A stretch of DNA of 64,000 nt from Lentinula raphanica (taxonomy: Eukaryota > Basidiomycota > Agaricomycetes > Agaricales > Omphalotaceae), in assembly GCA_027919835.1 (NCBI GenBank), contig JANVFP010000009.1:744001-808000 (forward strand). The letters are read 5' to 3'. Below the pieces are notes generated by a model that was not told where the DNA came from, did no database searches, and saw only the letters and a list, made by a program, of their open reading frames with translations. Below are positions 24,801 to 36,711 of this stretch, in pieces; position 1 is the stretch's first letter, and every line of letters starts with the position of its first letter. The translations under genes were made by a program, and so were the position numbers.

Positions 24801-25873
24801 AATTTGATCAACCAGTGCTTTCATATAGGCGATCAAAGCGACTGTACTCCGACTGCAGCCTGGGTTGAAGAAGGATGCCTCTGTAAACTGATTCAGTCCG
24901 AATTATATTGCTATGAAGGTTTGTTGACTGACTGTTGTTAATTCTATGGGGAGTCAAGTCAGGAAAAGAGGCCCTCCAATCGGCGAGTTTTTGTTTCAAG
25001 GCGGATGCCTCTGCAAGCACCTCAGTAACAGCTGTTGTAGTTCCTGCGTGATGTATTGAGTTGACTTCTTCAAAAATCGAGATGGATGCCGTTTCTATGT
25101 CTGCTAAGATGCGTTGAAAAGCTGGCTGGTCAGGATTTAGACCGTCAAGACTTTTGAGGTAGTCCCGTATCTCGGTTTGGAGACTACGAGCCTGAAAGAG
25201 AGCAGACCGGGTTGAGTTGCTGCTGAGCATGGGATCACCGTAAGGATGGGTTGAAGTTGCGGTTATGCTTTGAAGCTGATGTGCCCGAAGATTAGAATGG
25301 GTAAACGAAGGTGAGTAAGACCCTTCTTACTGCTATTTCCCCTATTTCCTCCATGATCGATTCATATAAGGACACTGGTTCTTCATTTGCGAAATTGCTA
25401 GCAGGGGCAGTTATAGAAGGATCAACCAACATGGTGGAGGAGGAAGATGCTGCGAATGGTGTGGTTGGGAAGGTAGCAGTTTTCACGAGATTGGCAGTGA
25501 TATCCCGTTTCCCAAAAAGCAAAGGACTTGAGGAGCGTGTCTCGATGTAGGTGGGAGTATTTTGCATGGAAAGCATGGATGGAGAAGGGTTCGATGGAGA
25601 AGGGTTCGATGGAGAAGGGTTCGATGTAAGAAAAGGAATTGAGGAGTGCGTTTCGACGTAGGTGGGAGCATTTTGCATGGAAGGTGTGGATGTGGATGGA
25701 GAAGAGTTCGATGTTGCAGACAGAAATGTGTTGGTAGGAATAGAGGCCTGTGAAGCTGATGTGTGAAGTTCTTGCCTTGGTTTCTTGCTTTGGCCAAAGT
25801 AGCTTTCAATGAGCTCAGCATGTCGGTCTCTTTTTCGGTGAGCCATCAGGCGATGTTGGTAGCAAGGTCTCAA
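21890..25873 (-). CDS. Tnp2-family CACTA transposase
   Basis: There are four main exonic blocks: 25873-25292, 25230-24808, 24836-22539 and 22459-21890. The start is unresolved, since the N-terminal LRPCYQHRLMAHRKRDRHAEL frame runs upstream past 25873. It has a CPTC...C zinc-like segment near 24620. The core reads EYYSFFEWFGRLLALPGIERY, SLHADFFNIEGN and NLPIALREDPAFTLIFGLIAGP. A second cysteine cluster (WCFYCQIWH) follows, then LPYWCPSRQITIDPMHTMF, the Tnp2 DPMH block. In relatives I recall the YW residue pair is usually followed by Asp, but here it is Cys, which may affect catalysis. The gene reads toward the left end and stops 50 bp from the terminal repeat. Divergent transcription with the WD40-like gene leaves a promoter gap of only about 140 bp. 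Confidence 0.85.
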
Positions 25874-26014
25874 GCAAGCCTCAATCCACCTCAGCGTCTA
25901 TGGCCCCGGCCCTTTCCTCCGGGTTACTGATGTACGTGTAGCGCCTCGTGTAACTCCTCCTTTGTTTTTCATATATGCTGTTTGTCCTTGAACTATCATC
26001 TCATTCGTCAAACT

Positions 26015-27711
26015 ATGCCTACCTTTCAACGGATGGCTACTCTTCCTGGACCTCAAGATTCTGTCCATGCAATTGCTTTTTCTGCAGACGCCAAGTACCT
26101 CGCAGCAGTTGGCAAGTCTTGTAATGTTTTTCCTTGACTGTCGACTGACTCGTTGCCACTCGTTGCCAATAGGGCCCTTTGGAATCATTGCCTGGGATCT
26201 TAGAGCATTGACACATTTGAAAACACCAACGAAGCGTTGCAAGACTAGAAAATATCTGACATGCGCTTGGCTTGAATTCAAGACCGATTCCACAAACTCT
26301 CAGCACGTTCTCGTCCTCGGCTCTCTGGATGGCCAGATCACTGCTTGGGATCTGAACGAAGAGGACAAGGTACACATCAACACCTTATTTGCATCTTCCT
26401 AGTTCTCATCTTGCTCAGGAATTTCAATGTACACGCCATCCCGCCCCGCACATTCCCCCGGAGCAACTAATTTTATGCCTTGATTCTTCTACATCTGGAG
26501 CTGGGCGAGCATGTCGCGGGCAAGTAGTTGCGAGCTTTGCCGACCGAACAGTCAGATCTTGGTCTTTGTTTGTCAATGGTGGTTTCAACCTCATATTCTC
26601 CATGGAGTTCGAAGAAGGCTTCCTTCCGAAGACCGTATGCATTCACCATGAAACTCGAAACATCTACGCTTTCGCTTTGAAAGGGGGGAAACGGTATGTC
26701 GTCAACTAAATAACATAACCTTGCTAGTTTCTTTGCTGACTATGTGATCAGTGCGATTTTACATCATCGGTCTGGAATCATTATAACATCTACTGAGAAT
26801 GGATGTGAAGACATGTGCGTTGCTCAGTACACTTGTTTGGCTTCCATTTATATGCTGCTTCAGGACGTATGTTGCTCTGGATCAATCTAATGACCGTTTT
26901 GTCACTCGCACTGGGGATGGTTATCAACTATTTCGCGCAAGTAACCTTTGCCATGTTCGTACCTTCGAAGACTGTGCTACTCTGCCCATCCAACATCCAT
27001 GTCAAGTGGCTTTTGTCGAAGACGGGCACAAAATTGTGGCAGGTACAGATCAGGGAAAGGTCTTGATTTTCGATAGCGACACTGGTCATTTGGAACAAAC
27101 CGTAATGCACCCAAAGAGCAAAATGGTTCAAACAGTCGCGGTAAGCATTGATATCATCATCCTATTCATCTTCGGCTGAGATACTCATGTTTTTGGCAGA
27201 CCTGTACTGTCTCCAATGGCCACTACATGGCCATTGCAGGTTCCTCCCCAAATCAAACATCAGATGTTATCGTCTGGCGTAAGAAGGTTCAAGTGTTGCC
27301 TTTCGACTCGAAAGCCGTTCTACAAAAGGACAAGGACCCTATTATTTTCTTGCTTCATAGGTCGACCGCCACGCTCTTGTGCTATGCCTTCATCGGCATT
27401 ATGTTTTTAGTCTTTGCCATTGTCATCAGTCTTCCCAGGGTTAGACTCGAGGGGTTCAATAATCGAGCCAGCTTGATAAAGGGACTAGTTGCAAAACACA
27501 TCTCACAGGCGCTCACCCAGCTCCTCGAATATGACTTTCACAAACAGCTGGGGCTGCGATATATCCCGGCGTCAGAGGTAAGTATGTTTACTGTGTTCGA
27601 TGAATTCTGACTCAACAGAACTAGATTTTGCCTGTACTCACGCAGTATTTCGAGACAAATATCTTAAATCGACTGGGTTTACAATTTGTGAATGCCAGGA
27701 ACAGGGACTAG
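26015..27711 (+). CDS. WD40-like beta-propeller protein with C-terminal membrane segment
   Basis: Seven exons (26015-26111, 26173-26369, 26419-26693, 26752-26814, 26864-27140, 27200-27577, 27646-27711) sum to 1353 nt, or 450 residues. Repeated blade-like strands are visible: SVHAIAFSADAKYLAAVG, GIIAWDLRAL, HVLVLGSLDGQITAWDL, VVASFADRTVRSWSL and KVLIFDSDTGHLEQTV. A single hydrophobic segment near residues 356-382 (TLLCYAFIGIMFLVFAIVI) suggests a membrane anchor. Intron 1 appears to use a GC donor (GCAAGT). No enzyme motif was seen. It lies head-to-head with the transposase, so it could be an accessory protein of the element or captured cargo. Confidence 0.65.
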
Positions 27712-28090
27712 GTTTTGAAATCTGCAGTGTACTGTATTGCTGGAGACGTTCTTCGTAGTCGTCATCAACTTACACTTCCCATCCCTATAACAAACCCGCG
27801 ACGCAAATACCATGTACCAAATGAAATCAAGTTTGAGTTCCCCTGTACACTCGAAGTTACTTGAAATCAATTGGACGAACAATGCAAGAAGATATTAGAT
27901 TAATGAACTGTCCAAGAAGAAGGACCTGCGACAACTGACTCAAATGATGGTTCTATGTGAGCGCCCAAGGTAGGATTTGACAAAATGGACGGGAATTCAT
28001 GTTGGGCAGTATGAGAGTCGGGATGCGGTTCTTTGAATATGTTCAGAACCAACGACACCAAGTTGCATGCCAACTTCGCCAGCTCTCCTG

Positions 28091-30494
28091 TTACCTTCTG
28101 GTTTGTCTTCGCCTTCTGTGTGGGATTGTCTTCAGTAATTCGAATTTTCCGCAAATGTGGCTACGCACCCGCACAGCATTCAATATGCTCAACGCCACAC
28201 CAGACAATGCCTCCAGCGAATGATCATTCAAAGCAGATGCAAACAGATTCTCGTCGGCACAGTTGGCCTTCCGGGCAGCTTCTTGTCGAACCTTCAATGG
28301 AACTTTTTCCCAGTAAAATTTCTCCCGAGTTCCCTGAACAAGTTCAGCAGCTACGTATCGTGGGGATGAGGTGGCGTCGCTACCACTCCTATTAGTGTTG
28401 ACGCCCCCTGCATCATCTAGCGGCGTTTCCTGCATCACAAGGTCCTCCTTGAGACGTTCGACGAGGGCAAGCGCATTCGAAGATGAAGCGAGTCGGAGAT
28501 GACAACAGTCTGTTCCTTTGGTGTAGTCGACGTAATCGATAGCAGACCGTATGTCGAAATCTCTGCTATTGTCGGTGTCGCCACTCTTGCTCCTCCGTGA
28601 GAGTATGTTAGTGAAGAACGCATGAAGAATGCACAAAGAATGCTCGAAGAGTTGTCTTGTTAGTCCCAGGATGGATGTTCCGGATGAAGACCAGACAGTT
28701 GGAAGGATACGGTGGTGTGTGCGAAGAGAACTGAGTTGAAGAGACAGACGTAGGATGAAGAACTGGAGCATTTGTCTTTGACGGAGATGCAGATTAGGAG
28801 GAATCGGAAGACGTCGCCGGCGGTTCTGAGCGAGACGATGTAGCATTTGAAATACTCAGGACTTTGCGAACAGCTTCCTGCCTGACCTTCATCGGCACTT
28901 TCTCCCAATAGATCTCCTCCTTCTTTCCTTGAATACCTTCCACCTCTATATGCTTCGATGCACCAGCTTTCTCTGTGCCGATGGTAAGATCATGCACGGT
29001 ATGATGCCTCAAAGAGTGCTTCTGCAGCGCAGGAGCATGGGATGGAGAGGAAAAGCGAACATGACATGTGTCCATTCCCTGGTTGGCTACCCTGCTGAAG
29101 TCCTCCACTGGCCAGAGCCTTACTGAATAGAGAACGAAGTGTAGTTTTGTTGGTTCCAGGATGAACGTTGCGAACGAATACGAGACAATTCTGAGGGTAG
29201 GAGGAGGAGGAGGATAACTGTGATGAAGGGAGGGCAGCAGATGACGACATCAAATTCGAATCGACCTTGCTTTTTAAAATGAAGTTCTTCGTCACCAAGC
29301 TCTTCCTTCATCTGAGAAGCCAGTTCCTCTTTCTGTCTATCCTGCTCTGCCAAGACTTGTTCCCTCAGCTGTTGTTGCCAAGCAAGATACTCTTCCTTCA
29401 GCTGCTCCCATCGTATTTTGGGAAGGGCACGAAAATCATGCTTCCGAGCCTCCGAAATGGTTAGCTCTGCGTTTGACGGTGTGTCTGACGCGCTAGCAAA
29501 CGAAGAATCTGTTTCTACTCCTGCCTTCGACTGGCGACGTTTCCAGTCCCACGTCGTACAGAACCGGTCGACATCTTCCAAAGTCGAAAAGACGACAAAC
29601 GCAAACCCTTTGCATTTCGATCTCAAACTCGACCTCGAAGATTGAGGATCAGATGGTTCGATCTCAAGGTCAAGATGGTGTGAGGGAAAGGAGATACTCT
29701 GAATCTTGAAGGAGTCTGATGAAGAACTGAGATTCCATATGAGATGAAAGATGCCATGCGTGGTTCGATGATGCAAAGGTATGTTTTCCTACAGGAGTGC
29801 AGTGAGATTGGACTGATCCATGCATCTGGAAGTATCTACTATCACCTACGATGTAGACAGTCCGTTTTGCCCAGTAGTCTCTCGTGTACGTGACTTCTAT
29901 GCCTTCCAACATCCTTGTTCTCGACCGAATTTCGTACATCCCTTCATCTGTATTCGTCGACCGACGACGATGGACCAAAATTGGACCATGTCAGTCCTGA
30001 AAGCAACATCCTGACTTCGACGTGATTTTCTGCATGTTTCCGGAGAGCCTTTACTATCGCAGTTTCAGACAATGATTGCAGCTGTGACTCTGGGACAAGT
30101 GGTGAATGCTTCAGGATATAACTGAGGGGAACGACTAATCAATGAGGTTGAATATGCTCATACAGAGGAGGCGTAAAGCGAGACGTACATCCGTTTTCAT
30201 GTTCTGTAGTCTGTTCGATCCGTCTTCGCATATCCCCGTTGGCCCATAGTGCATATTCTGTCAAAGACAGCGCGAGTAAGGTCGAGATTTCTTCTACAAG
30301 CACTGATCCTTTGTCCGTATGTGATGTCAAAGACGCGGTGGTACTGGGTACAGGAGGAGTGTGAGGAAAGGTATTTGTTGCGACTCCTTTCCCTTTTGAA
30401 TCCACGAGATTTGAATTTCATGCTGCTGAGTTCGAGACCTGATTTTTTTTTGCATTTTCTTACCGACGTTGCGGGGAACGAAGGCAAACGACAT
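28091..30494 (-). CDS. LARP7/Pof8-like RNA-binding protein with tandem xRRM copies
   Basis: It starts MSFAFVPRNVG (30494-30464), then exons 30392-30189, 30134-29850 and from 29788. The La motif has ISTLLALSLTEYALWANGDMRRRI, VPLSYILKHSPLV and LSETAIVKALR. RRM1 starts YWAKRTVYIV and carries RNP1 KGFAFVVF. Two C-terminal xRRM-like copies follow: NCLVFVRNVHPGTNKTTLRSLF...MDTCHVRFSS...YWEKVPMKVRQEAVRK (about 29190-28800) and NCLVFIRNIHPGTNKTTLRAFF...IDYVDYTKG...YWEKVPLKVRQEAARK (about 28700-28200). LARP7-family proteins bind 7SK-like, U6 or telomerase RNA; Pof8 assembles fission-yeast telomerase. Copy 1 has a one-base frame break near 29110 and then a stop, so only one copy can be used per transcript. 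The splice near 29270 is unresolved. Confidence 0.7.
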
Positions 30495-30916
30495 CTACGA
30501 TCAGCCACTGGCCCAAGCAGAGGATGTTGAACAATGAAACTAAACTTGAAACTTCGTGGAAGTTAGAGTCCAAGCTTACATACGGCTGTTCCTATTTGGG
30601 ACCCCACCACAAGTGGAGCCATGTATAACACATACAACATAAACAGCCCTCCTCAATTCTAGTATATTCGCAAGCATTATACGTAGGGCTACATCGCAAG
30701 CATGTACATAATGCAAGTACCAACCATGAACATTCTACTAAATCCCATGTTGACCGAAGACATCAATATTCAAACCTCGGATTCGAGCAAACAGCGTCCG
30801 CCGAAGGTTTTTCAGTCGACCTTGTCCATGTACTGTGAATGCCACTACTGTGCGTTGCAATAACCGGAAATCGGATCTATTGAGTTGTTTCTGAGTTCCT
30901 GGAGACCAAGATGAGT

Positions 30917-31722
30917 TTATTCGACGACGCCAAGATGCTCTTCATTTATTGTGCCGATAGCGAACTACAATTGTATGTTAATGAAACCGATTTAAGCAGA
31001 CCAAAGCCAGAACTCACAATTTCCGTTGCATCTACACGCGTACCGACGATTTTTAGCCGTATTTTGGTGTCCTTTTCGATGATCTTGAAGCAAGATGGGT
31101 ATTTGTCAGAACGCGGTAACTTGAACCATGAGTGCATGCGACCTCACCTGTTGTTCCGGAATCCGAAGCGAAGGATGGCGGGTTCGAATTTGGTTCGAAT
31201 TTCATATCAGGAGGAATTAACTAAGAGGAGACCACAGTGAGGTTTTGAAGACGAGATGGTCGGAAAAGACTAACTTGATGAGCGACGAACACCGTCAATG
31301 GTCCGACGTCCGCAAAGAATCCCATCTATCGAATAGGAATTGAGCATTACTAGTGAGAAAGACATGCTGGACATGACAAACACACCTTGGCCACACTGGC
31401 AACCACACCATCCACAACCTCGCCTTTAAACGGCTTAAACACGATCGCTCTGTATCTCCTTATAAACTCGGCCTGCCCTGTCCCACTGATGACCATTCCC
31501 TTGCCAATGTCCAAGATAGAAACAACAGCGATGATATATCCAAACTTTCCAGAACATGTGCCTTCGACGTCTGAGTAAAGTTTGGATTCGAGGAAATTCA
31601 GCATGCGGGGGCCGAAGTAGGACGGGTGGAGCAGGATAGGGTGTGTCAATTCTTTCTGGGGAGTTTTCAGCAAGAATTCATGCATATTGTGTCCAGAAGG
31701 GAAAACTTACGATAAAGAACAT
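30917..31722 (-). CDS. RPB7: RNA polymerase II subunit Rpb7
   Basis: The exons read MFFI, then KELTHPILLHPSYFGPRMLNF through SDVEGTCSGKFGYIIAV and FIRRYRAIVFKPFKGEVVDGVV, then MGFFADVGPLTVFVAHQ, LIPPDMKFEPNSNPPSF, EKDTKIRLKIVGTRVDATEI and FAIGTINEEHLG, stopping at 30917. All introns can be placed with GT/AG ends and the frame is open, so the gene looks intact at the usual length (about 170-180 residues). With Rpb4 it forms the stalk of Pol II that binds nascent RNA. An essential single-copy gene inside a transposon is unexpected, so this is either a second copy or the host gene trapped between element ends. Confidence 0.9.
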
Positions 31723-31925
31723 GGTGGGTAGAGTGAGAGTACCATCGAGCGCCTGTTCAACAAACTTTCACTCAATTGCTTTAGGCGCTCGAAACTAGCG
31801 CTTGTGTTGCGCATTGTGCAGCGTGCTCCAGTCAAACAGTGTTTCTTCCGCTCAGAGTCTTACTAGAGTAGGGTTGCTTCATACAGATGATTGTATATAG
31901 GTGTTATATAGATACATGCAGCTAC

Positions 31926-32740
31926 TCAGAAGCCCTTCAGCTCCGCTAGCCTAGCTTTCATCCGTGGTCTGAAAATGCAAACTCATCAGTCAATTCCCAA
32001 AACCTGACAACGTTAGCAGTGGTCGGACTTACACATCCGATAACTTGGCCTTGAGGGCTTGCTTCTCAGTTTGCAGAGCTAGCCGCTTCTCTGCATCCAG
32101 TTTAGTACTACGGTGTACATGAATAAGCGGAGAAGCACAGAGAGCCTGAGAGGAACGAACTCACAATACATATCCACCTTGACCGTCATAGTAGTGTAGA
32201 ATCATTGCATGGTATTTCCACAAGGATGGTCGATGGGATACCGTAAGCAGTGTTATTCCTAGCTCTGTGGCATACTCCATCATCCGGCCTTCCATTTCTG
32301 GTGGGACCAGGGAGGTAGCTTCGTCTAATATAGCATACCACAATCGGAATACATGAGCACTCAACCGGAGTAAGGGAGTCGGGACGACAAGATCTCTTAC
32401 CTTCGGACGATGATAAATTAACCTAGCCCAAGCAATCTTCTGCTTATCACCTCCGCTCAGCGCATCTCTCCACTCTCTCACAGAGTCCCAACCACCTTCA
32501 TGTTCGATGACATTCTCCATTTGGATTACTTGTAATATCTTCAGTAGATCGTCGTCAGTGATTCCTCCTGTGAAGGAATTTCAGCCTGTCTAGACGTGCA
32601 CGAATCAGTTCATGTCGGCCTCACGGTTTATTATTTCCTGCTGGTTATGTGGATAGATGACTTGATCTCTCAGAGTTCCAGATGTAAGGTATAGTCTTTG
32701 TGGGATTAGAATGAACAAAGATACTGGAAGAATTAAAATT
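31926..32740 (-). pseudogene. ABCD-type peroxisomal fatty-acyl transporter, 3' fragment
   Basis: Only the C-terminal nucleotide-binding part is present: IPQRLYLTSGTLRDQVIYP, then [26 protein letters not shown], the ABC signature [15 protein letters not shown], Walker [11 protein letters not shown]-loop [14 protein letters not shown], and the tail ALQTEKQALKAKLSDV with a conserved last intron before KARLAELKGF. This matches the Pxa/ABCD half-transporter family. Upstream of about 32740 the homology ends: there is no Walker A and no membrane domain. The fragment still has its stop and last intron but no start, so it is a 5'-truncated copy. The missing upstream part is replaced by unrelated AT-rich sequence next to the RING gene. 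Confidence 0.8.
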
Positions 32741-32939
32741 GCATTGTGAACAATTTACGATATGAAGAGTAAAGTAGAGTACGTTTTAGGAGGTGAAAAA
32801 GGAAAGGCTACAAGCTGGAAAATTAAAGGCTGTAATTTTTGAGACGAGAATGTTGCATGAATAAACTTTGAGACGATGATAATGGAGCTATCGTCGATAG
32901 CTAAGCCAGACGCTCTATCTATCAACGGACTAGTCGGGA

Positions 32940-33972
32940 CTAGTCGTCGTATAGGGGTACTGGAAATGGAGCTGGAGCTGGATAGACCGAAGCAGGCGGG
33001 ACCGTTTGTACTGGGCGAGGACGGGGGCGGGGGCGGGGGCGGGGCACAGGCGCTTGAGCTGGTTCTAGTGAGGGGTTGACAGGATAGCTTCCTTCACTGT
33101 CTGTGTATGGAAACGTTGTCGACGGTTTCTGGAGCACTTCAGGCCACACCAACTTCTCGCGTTTGGAACAAGAAACACCTCTGGCTCTCATGAAAGCCTC
33201 AACCTGACTCTGCATTGTGAAATTCGGAATGGGGGTAAAGTGACCCTGGACTGCGCGACATTCGGGACAGGAAATGTTCTTTCGGCTGTTAGAAAAGATG
33301 ATTGCCAACTTGTTCACGCAATTGACGCAGAAGGAGTGCCCACAGGCAAGACTAAGATGACCAATGAGGACAGGGAAATTAGGTAGATGATTGTGTCACG
33401 AACCTGTACGGTTGGGACAGAAAGTCCAGACAAGTGGTACACATATAAGGAGCTTCATCACCCCCCTGAAGAACTTGAACCTCGTCCTTGACACTCTGTT
33501 GACCTCACTGTAAGCAACCGAAAGATGAAAGATACGAATGCGTTGTTACCTGGAGGGTCTGCTGGGCTTCGACAAGCTCAGCGTTGACTTTCTGGAGAGT
33601 CTTTTTGACTTCGGCTTCCCGAGCCATCAATCGAGTAAGGACTGGGACAGGAGGCTCGTCATCATCTGAGTCAGAAAGAGACGACAGAGACGACAGAGAT
33701 AACAGAGATGAGCATGCAGAGGGAGCAGGTTCTGCGTCCGAAGGAGTATATTCGGATTCAGATTCAGGACTGCTGCGAAGTTGTCTCTTGAAAGTGGAAG
33801 GACGGTTAGAGGATCGATGTGTCATAGGACCCAAAGACGCTTTCTTTCTTCCAGCGTACGTGACGGTTACACGGGGAGATGGGGAGGAAGATCCAAAGAC
33901 CTCGCGCCGAGTAGGATGCGAAGTGGTTTGTCGTGCAATGCGAGTTGATTTCGGTGTTCGCTGAGCAACCAT
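32940..33972 (-). CDS. RING-finger protein (putative E3 ubiquitin ligase)
   Basis: It starts MVAQRTPKSTRIARQT at 33972. The N-terminus is basic and Ser-rich with an acidic SDSDDDEPP run, then a short coiled coil (EAEVKKTLQKVNAELVEAQQTL). The RING is split by an intron: MCTTCLDFLSQPY, then LACGHSFCVNCVNKL and ISCPECRAVQGHF. The cysteine/histidine spacing fits a C3HC4 finger. The C-terminus has a Pro-Arg repeat encoded by a GC-rich simple repeat (32995-33050) and stops at 32940. RING proteins recruit E2 enzymes; the substrate is unknown. The gene looks complete. Confidence 0.7.
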
Positions 33973-34074
33973 GGTAAGGGAAGAGCAATCAAGGGAAGAG
34001 ATAGAGCAAACAAGTCTGTGGAGCAGAGTGGAACGACTGAGATGAGTTGAAATTCTTGAACGATTTCGTTCCAT

Positions 34075-34961
34075 CCTTTATAGTCACATTCGAAGTCATG
34101 GTAAGAGAGAAACTCGCGACGCAACTAAGTTCGAACAATGCCTTCCTGATTGCGTGACTCACAAAGGCAGGGAATCCGGACCGGACCTGCGCCTTGTTCG
34201 TTTGTTTTCATCTACCCTCGTTTTCTTTTGTCTCTGCGCGAGCTCAACACGCTGGTGAGCCACATTAATTCATGTGAACCTTTGAATAATGTCACAGTAT
34301 ACAGTTTTTTCTGTATTATCACACTTCAGGTGAGTAGATGTGATTTTCCATCTGCCTCGAGGAACTGATTTCTTGTTGTTCGTCGGTGTTTTCTGTATTA
34401 TCACACTTCAGGAGAGTCGATGTGATTTTGTGTTGCCTCAAGGAACTCGATTTTCTGCTTCATCAACCCAAAAAGTCTTCATTTCCGGCACTGAATTCAT
34501 AAAGTGAACCACCAGGTTGGGGCGTGTTTCTCTGGGCCCACGGCAAACTCCTTCAAAGCTTGCAATCGACCAACTCGTGGTCTATCTAGGCGTCATCTTT
34601 GCTGCATGCTCGCTGGCACGATGCAAGAATAAAGCAGCAAGCGGACTCTTAAGGAGACTAGTCTTGACATATGCCATGAAAAAATAAGGGTCAATTCAGT
34701 TTGGCCGATCGAAATTTCGGTCGAACTTTGTTCTTCCAAAGTCTGTCGGTCCCCCTTTCACAGAATAATTGCTAACGTGTTCAGCTTCACCCCGTTCTTT
34801 TTGCCATCTATTGAGCACATTCCTTTGCCTGTCGAAGTCATATATAAGGTGAGTAGAGCAGACCGTTTCAATATCTTCCCAACACTAAGTGTTTTTCTAT
34901 CGAACCTATCCTTCTCACAGAACTTCATCTCATCTTCTCGTATCCTCACTCACTCTCGTCA
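34075..34961. other. Intergenic with a degenerate direct repeat
   Basis: There is no gene here I can support. It carries two copies of an approximately 65-bp unit starting TTCTGTATTATCACACTTCAG (from about 34308 and 34391), which looks like a tandem duplication. The last part is the promoter and leader of the BTB gene. Confidence 0.5.
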
Positions 34962-35730
34962 ATGGCTTCTTTAAACGCTTCTGCATGCATGGAGATCGAC
35001 GTTCGTATCGACTGCCTCGATGCCAAGTGTTTCAATCCCAATTGTGAGACCGTTTCCCCCGCTGTTCTGCCCTGTACTAATAGCTTGCTTCCAGTTCCCT
35101 ATCAACCCGGATATGCAGTCTTTCATTCAGAGGATGGAATCCTTTTTGCGCTCGATGTGGAACGTCTCTGGATTGCCACAGGTCATAAGGCCTTCGATAC
35201 CAGCTGCTCTTCGATACCAGGTGTCGCCGATGTTCCTTATCCATCTCACATCCTCGAAAGACTCTTTCTCTGTCTTTACCCAATGCCTTTCACTTCGAAT
35301 AATGAGATGGACTTCGAAGAGCTCATCCTTTTTGGAAAGGCTGCGAACCATTTTTCCATTCATTCTGCAACTGCGCTTAATCTCGCATATCTGAGGTACG
35401 AGACCTTTACGCTTCAATAACCATGAGCTGACCAGTGGATGATATGTACAGGAATTTCATCCCTCAGTTCCCAAAGGCTATACTCGCGTTTGCCGTGCAT
35501 TGCGACTACAGCTTTTTGATCGAGGAAATTGCGTCCACCGACTTTGTGAAAGCGCCGCTGTCCGAAGTAGCAGCTATTTTGCCCGATCCTCTATTTAGAG
35601 CATGGGTGAGTTTGTTATAACGCTTTCACTCTCTCTCTTGTTGCTCATCAATATTTCATGATCCCAACAGTCTTTGTACCGGGACTCTGTCATGAATGCC
35701 AGTGGCAAATTAGAGTGCCTTTCTCAATAG
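34962..35730 (+). CDS. BTB-domain protein, 215 residues
   Basis: The exons 34962-35395, 35452-35605 and 35671-35730 sum to 648 nt. The core reads FHSEDGILFALDVERLW, then HILERLFLCLYP, MDFEELILFGKAANHFSIHSAT and ILAFAVHCDYSFLIEE. This is the divergent BTB/POZ type (DGI...F..H/L, LERLL..LYP) common in mushroom genomes as large families. The protein has no second domain. Function is unknown; BTB folds mediate dimerisation or Cul3 binding. The gene looks complete with standard introns. Confidence 0.7.
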
Positions 35731-36711
35731 ACGAAGCCGATGCTTCCTCGTTCACGACTCACGACCATTCGTTCCCTATGACTTGAACTGTATCAATACT
35801 GGTACATACGGTACCATCCCTGAGAGCTTGTTGTATTATATCGTATTGTATCGCCTGATAATAATTGTAGCCTGCATTATAGAAACCCGCTGCTTGAATT
35901 ATCTGCACCGTAACTTTTTCCGTTCTGGCTGAAAGTAACGTGAAGTTGGCTAACCTGCCAAAGATTCAATATTCAGCAACCGAAGGCGTGAGAATCTGCC
36001 GTTTCGGAAAAGTAGCGTAGTGACGTAGTTCGAGTTGTTTACTTCCTCTCATCATACTCGCTCGTTCAACGCGTAGCAACAAAGTTGAAAACCAATTTCT
36101 CAACAGAATTCACATTCATCAGCAAAGATCGCAAAGTTTTTACAGTCTTCATAGGCTAGGACGGCGTATAAGCTTGTGTTTACATAGTCAACTCGATTCA
36201 ACAGTTCGCAACATCCACAATTTTTTCATTCATCAGTTTCGCTATGCCGCGCGGTACTTGGTCTCATAACATCAACAATTCGCCGGCGGCCAGGATGTGC
36301 ACACTCAACTCACAGTTCCAGTCGAATCGACGGGGTGAGCCTTCTGGGACTCGACACTCGGAACCACCCTCGGAAGGTCCTAGATTCCCTGGGGGTATTG
36401 ATGATATGGCTGCTCCTCCAAACTTACGTTCACCGTTTCTGGGATCTCGAGATTCCAGGCAGCAATTCCAAGGGCCTTCTCATCTCGAATAGATTTCAAG
36501 GTGGAAAGTCCAAATTTCGGTGCATTTTCTGTAGAGGAGAGCATCATAGTCGAGGACACTCTACGTCCAGCGGCGACTATCTCAAACCCGACGACAGTGG
36601 TGTATACCGAAATTCGAGCAGAAAACGAGTCTGTTTTTATTAGTATTTGGGCTTATGGATTGTACACTCAATTATGTATGTTGGAATCAAAGAATTTATT
36701 TGTTCATGAAG
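35731..36711. other. Weakly coding stretch, no recognised gene
   Basis: A plus frame from the ATG at 36244 gives 82 codons rich in Pro, Ser and Arg. An overlapping frame has a CIFCRGEHHSRGH segment. Neither is recognisable, and the region may be a fragment of a captured gene. Confidence 0.3.

Noticed and set aside
34306..34452. Transposon ends in the 34.3-kb direct repeat
   Set aside because: Two diverged direct copies without inverted arms or flanking duplication; a simple tandem duplication explains it.
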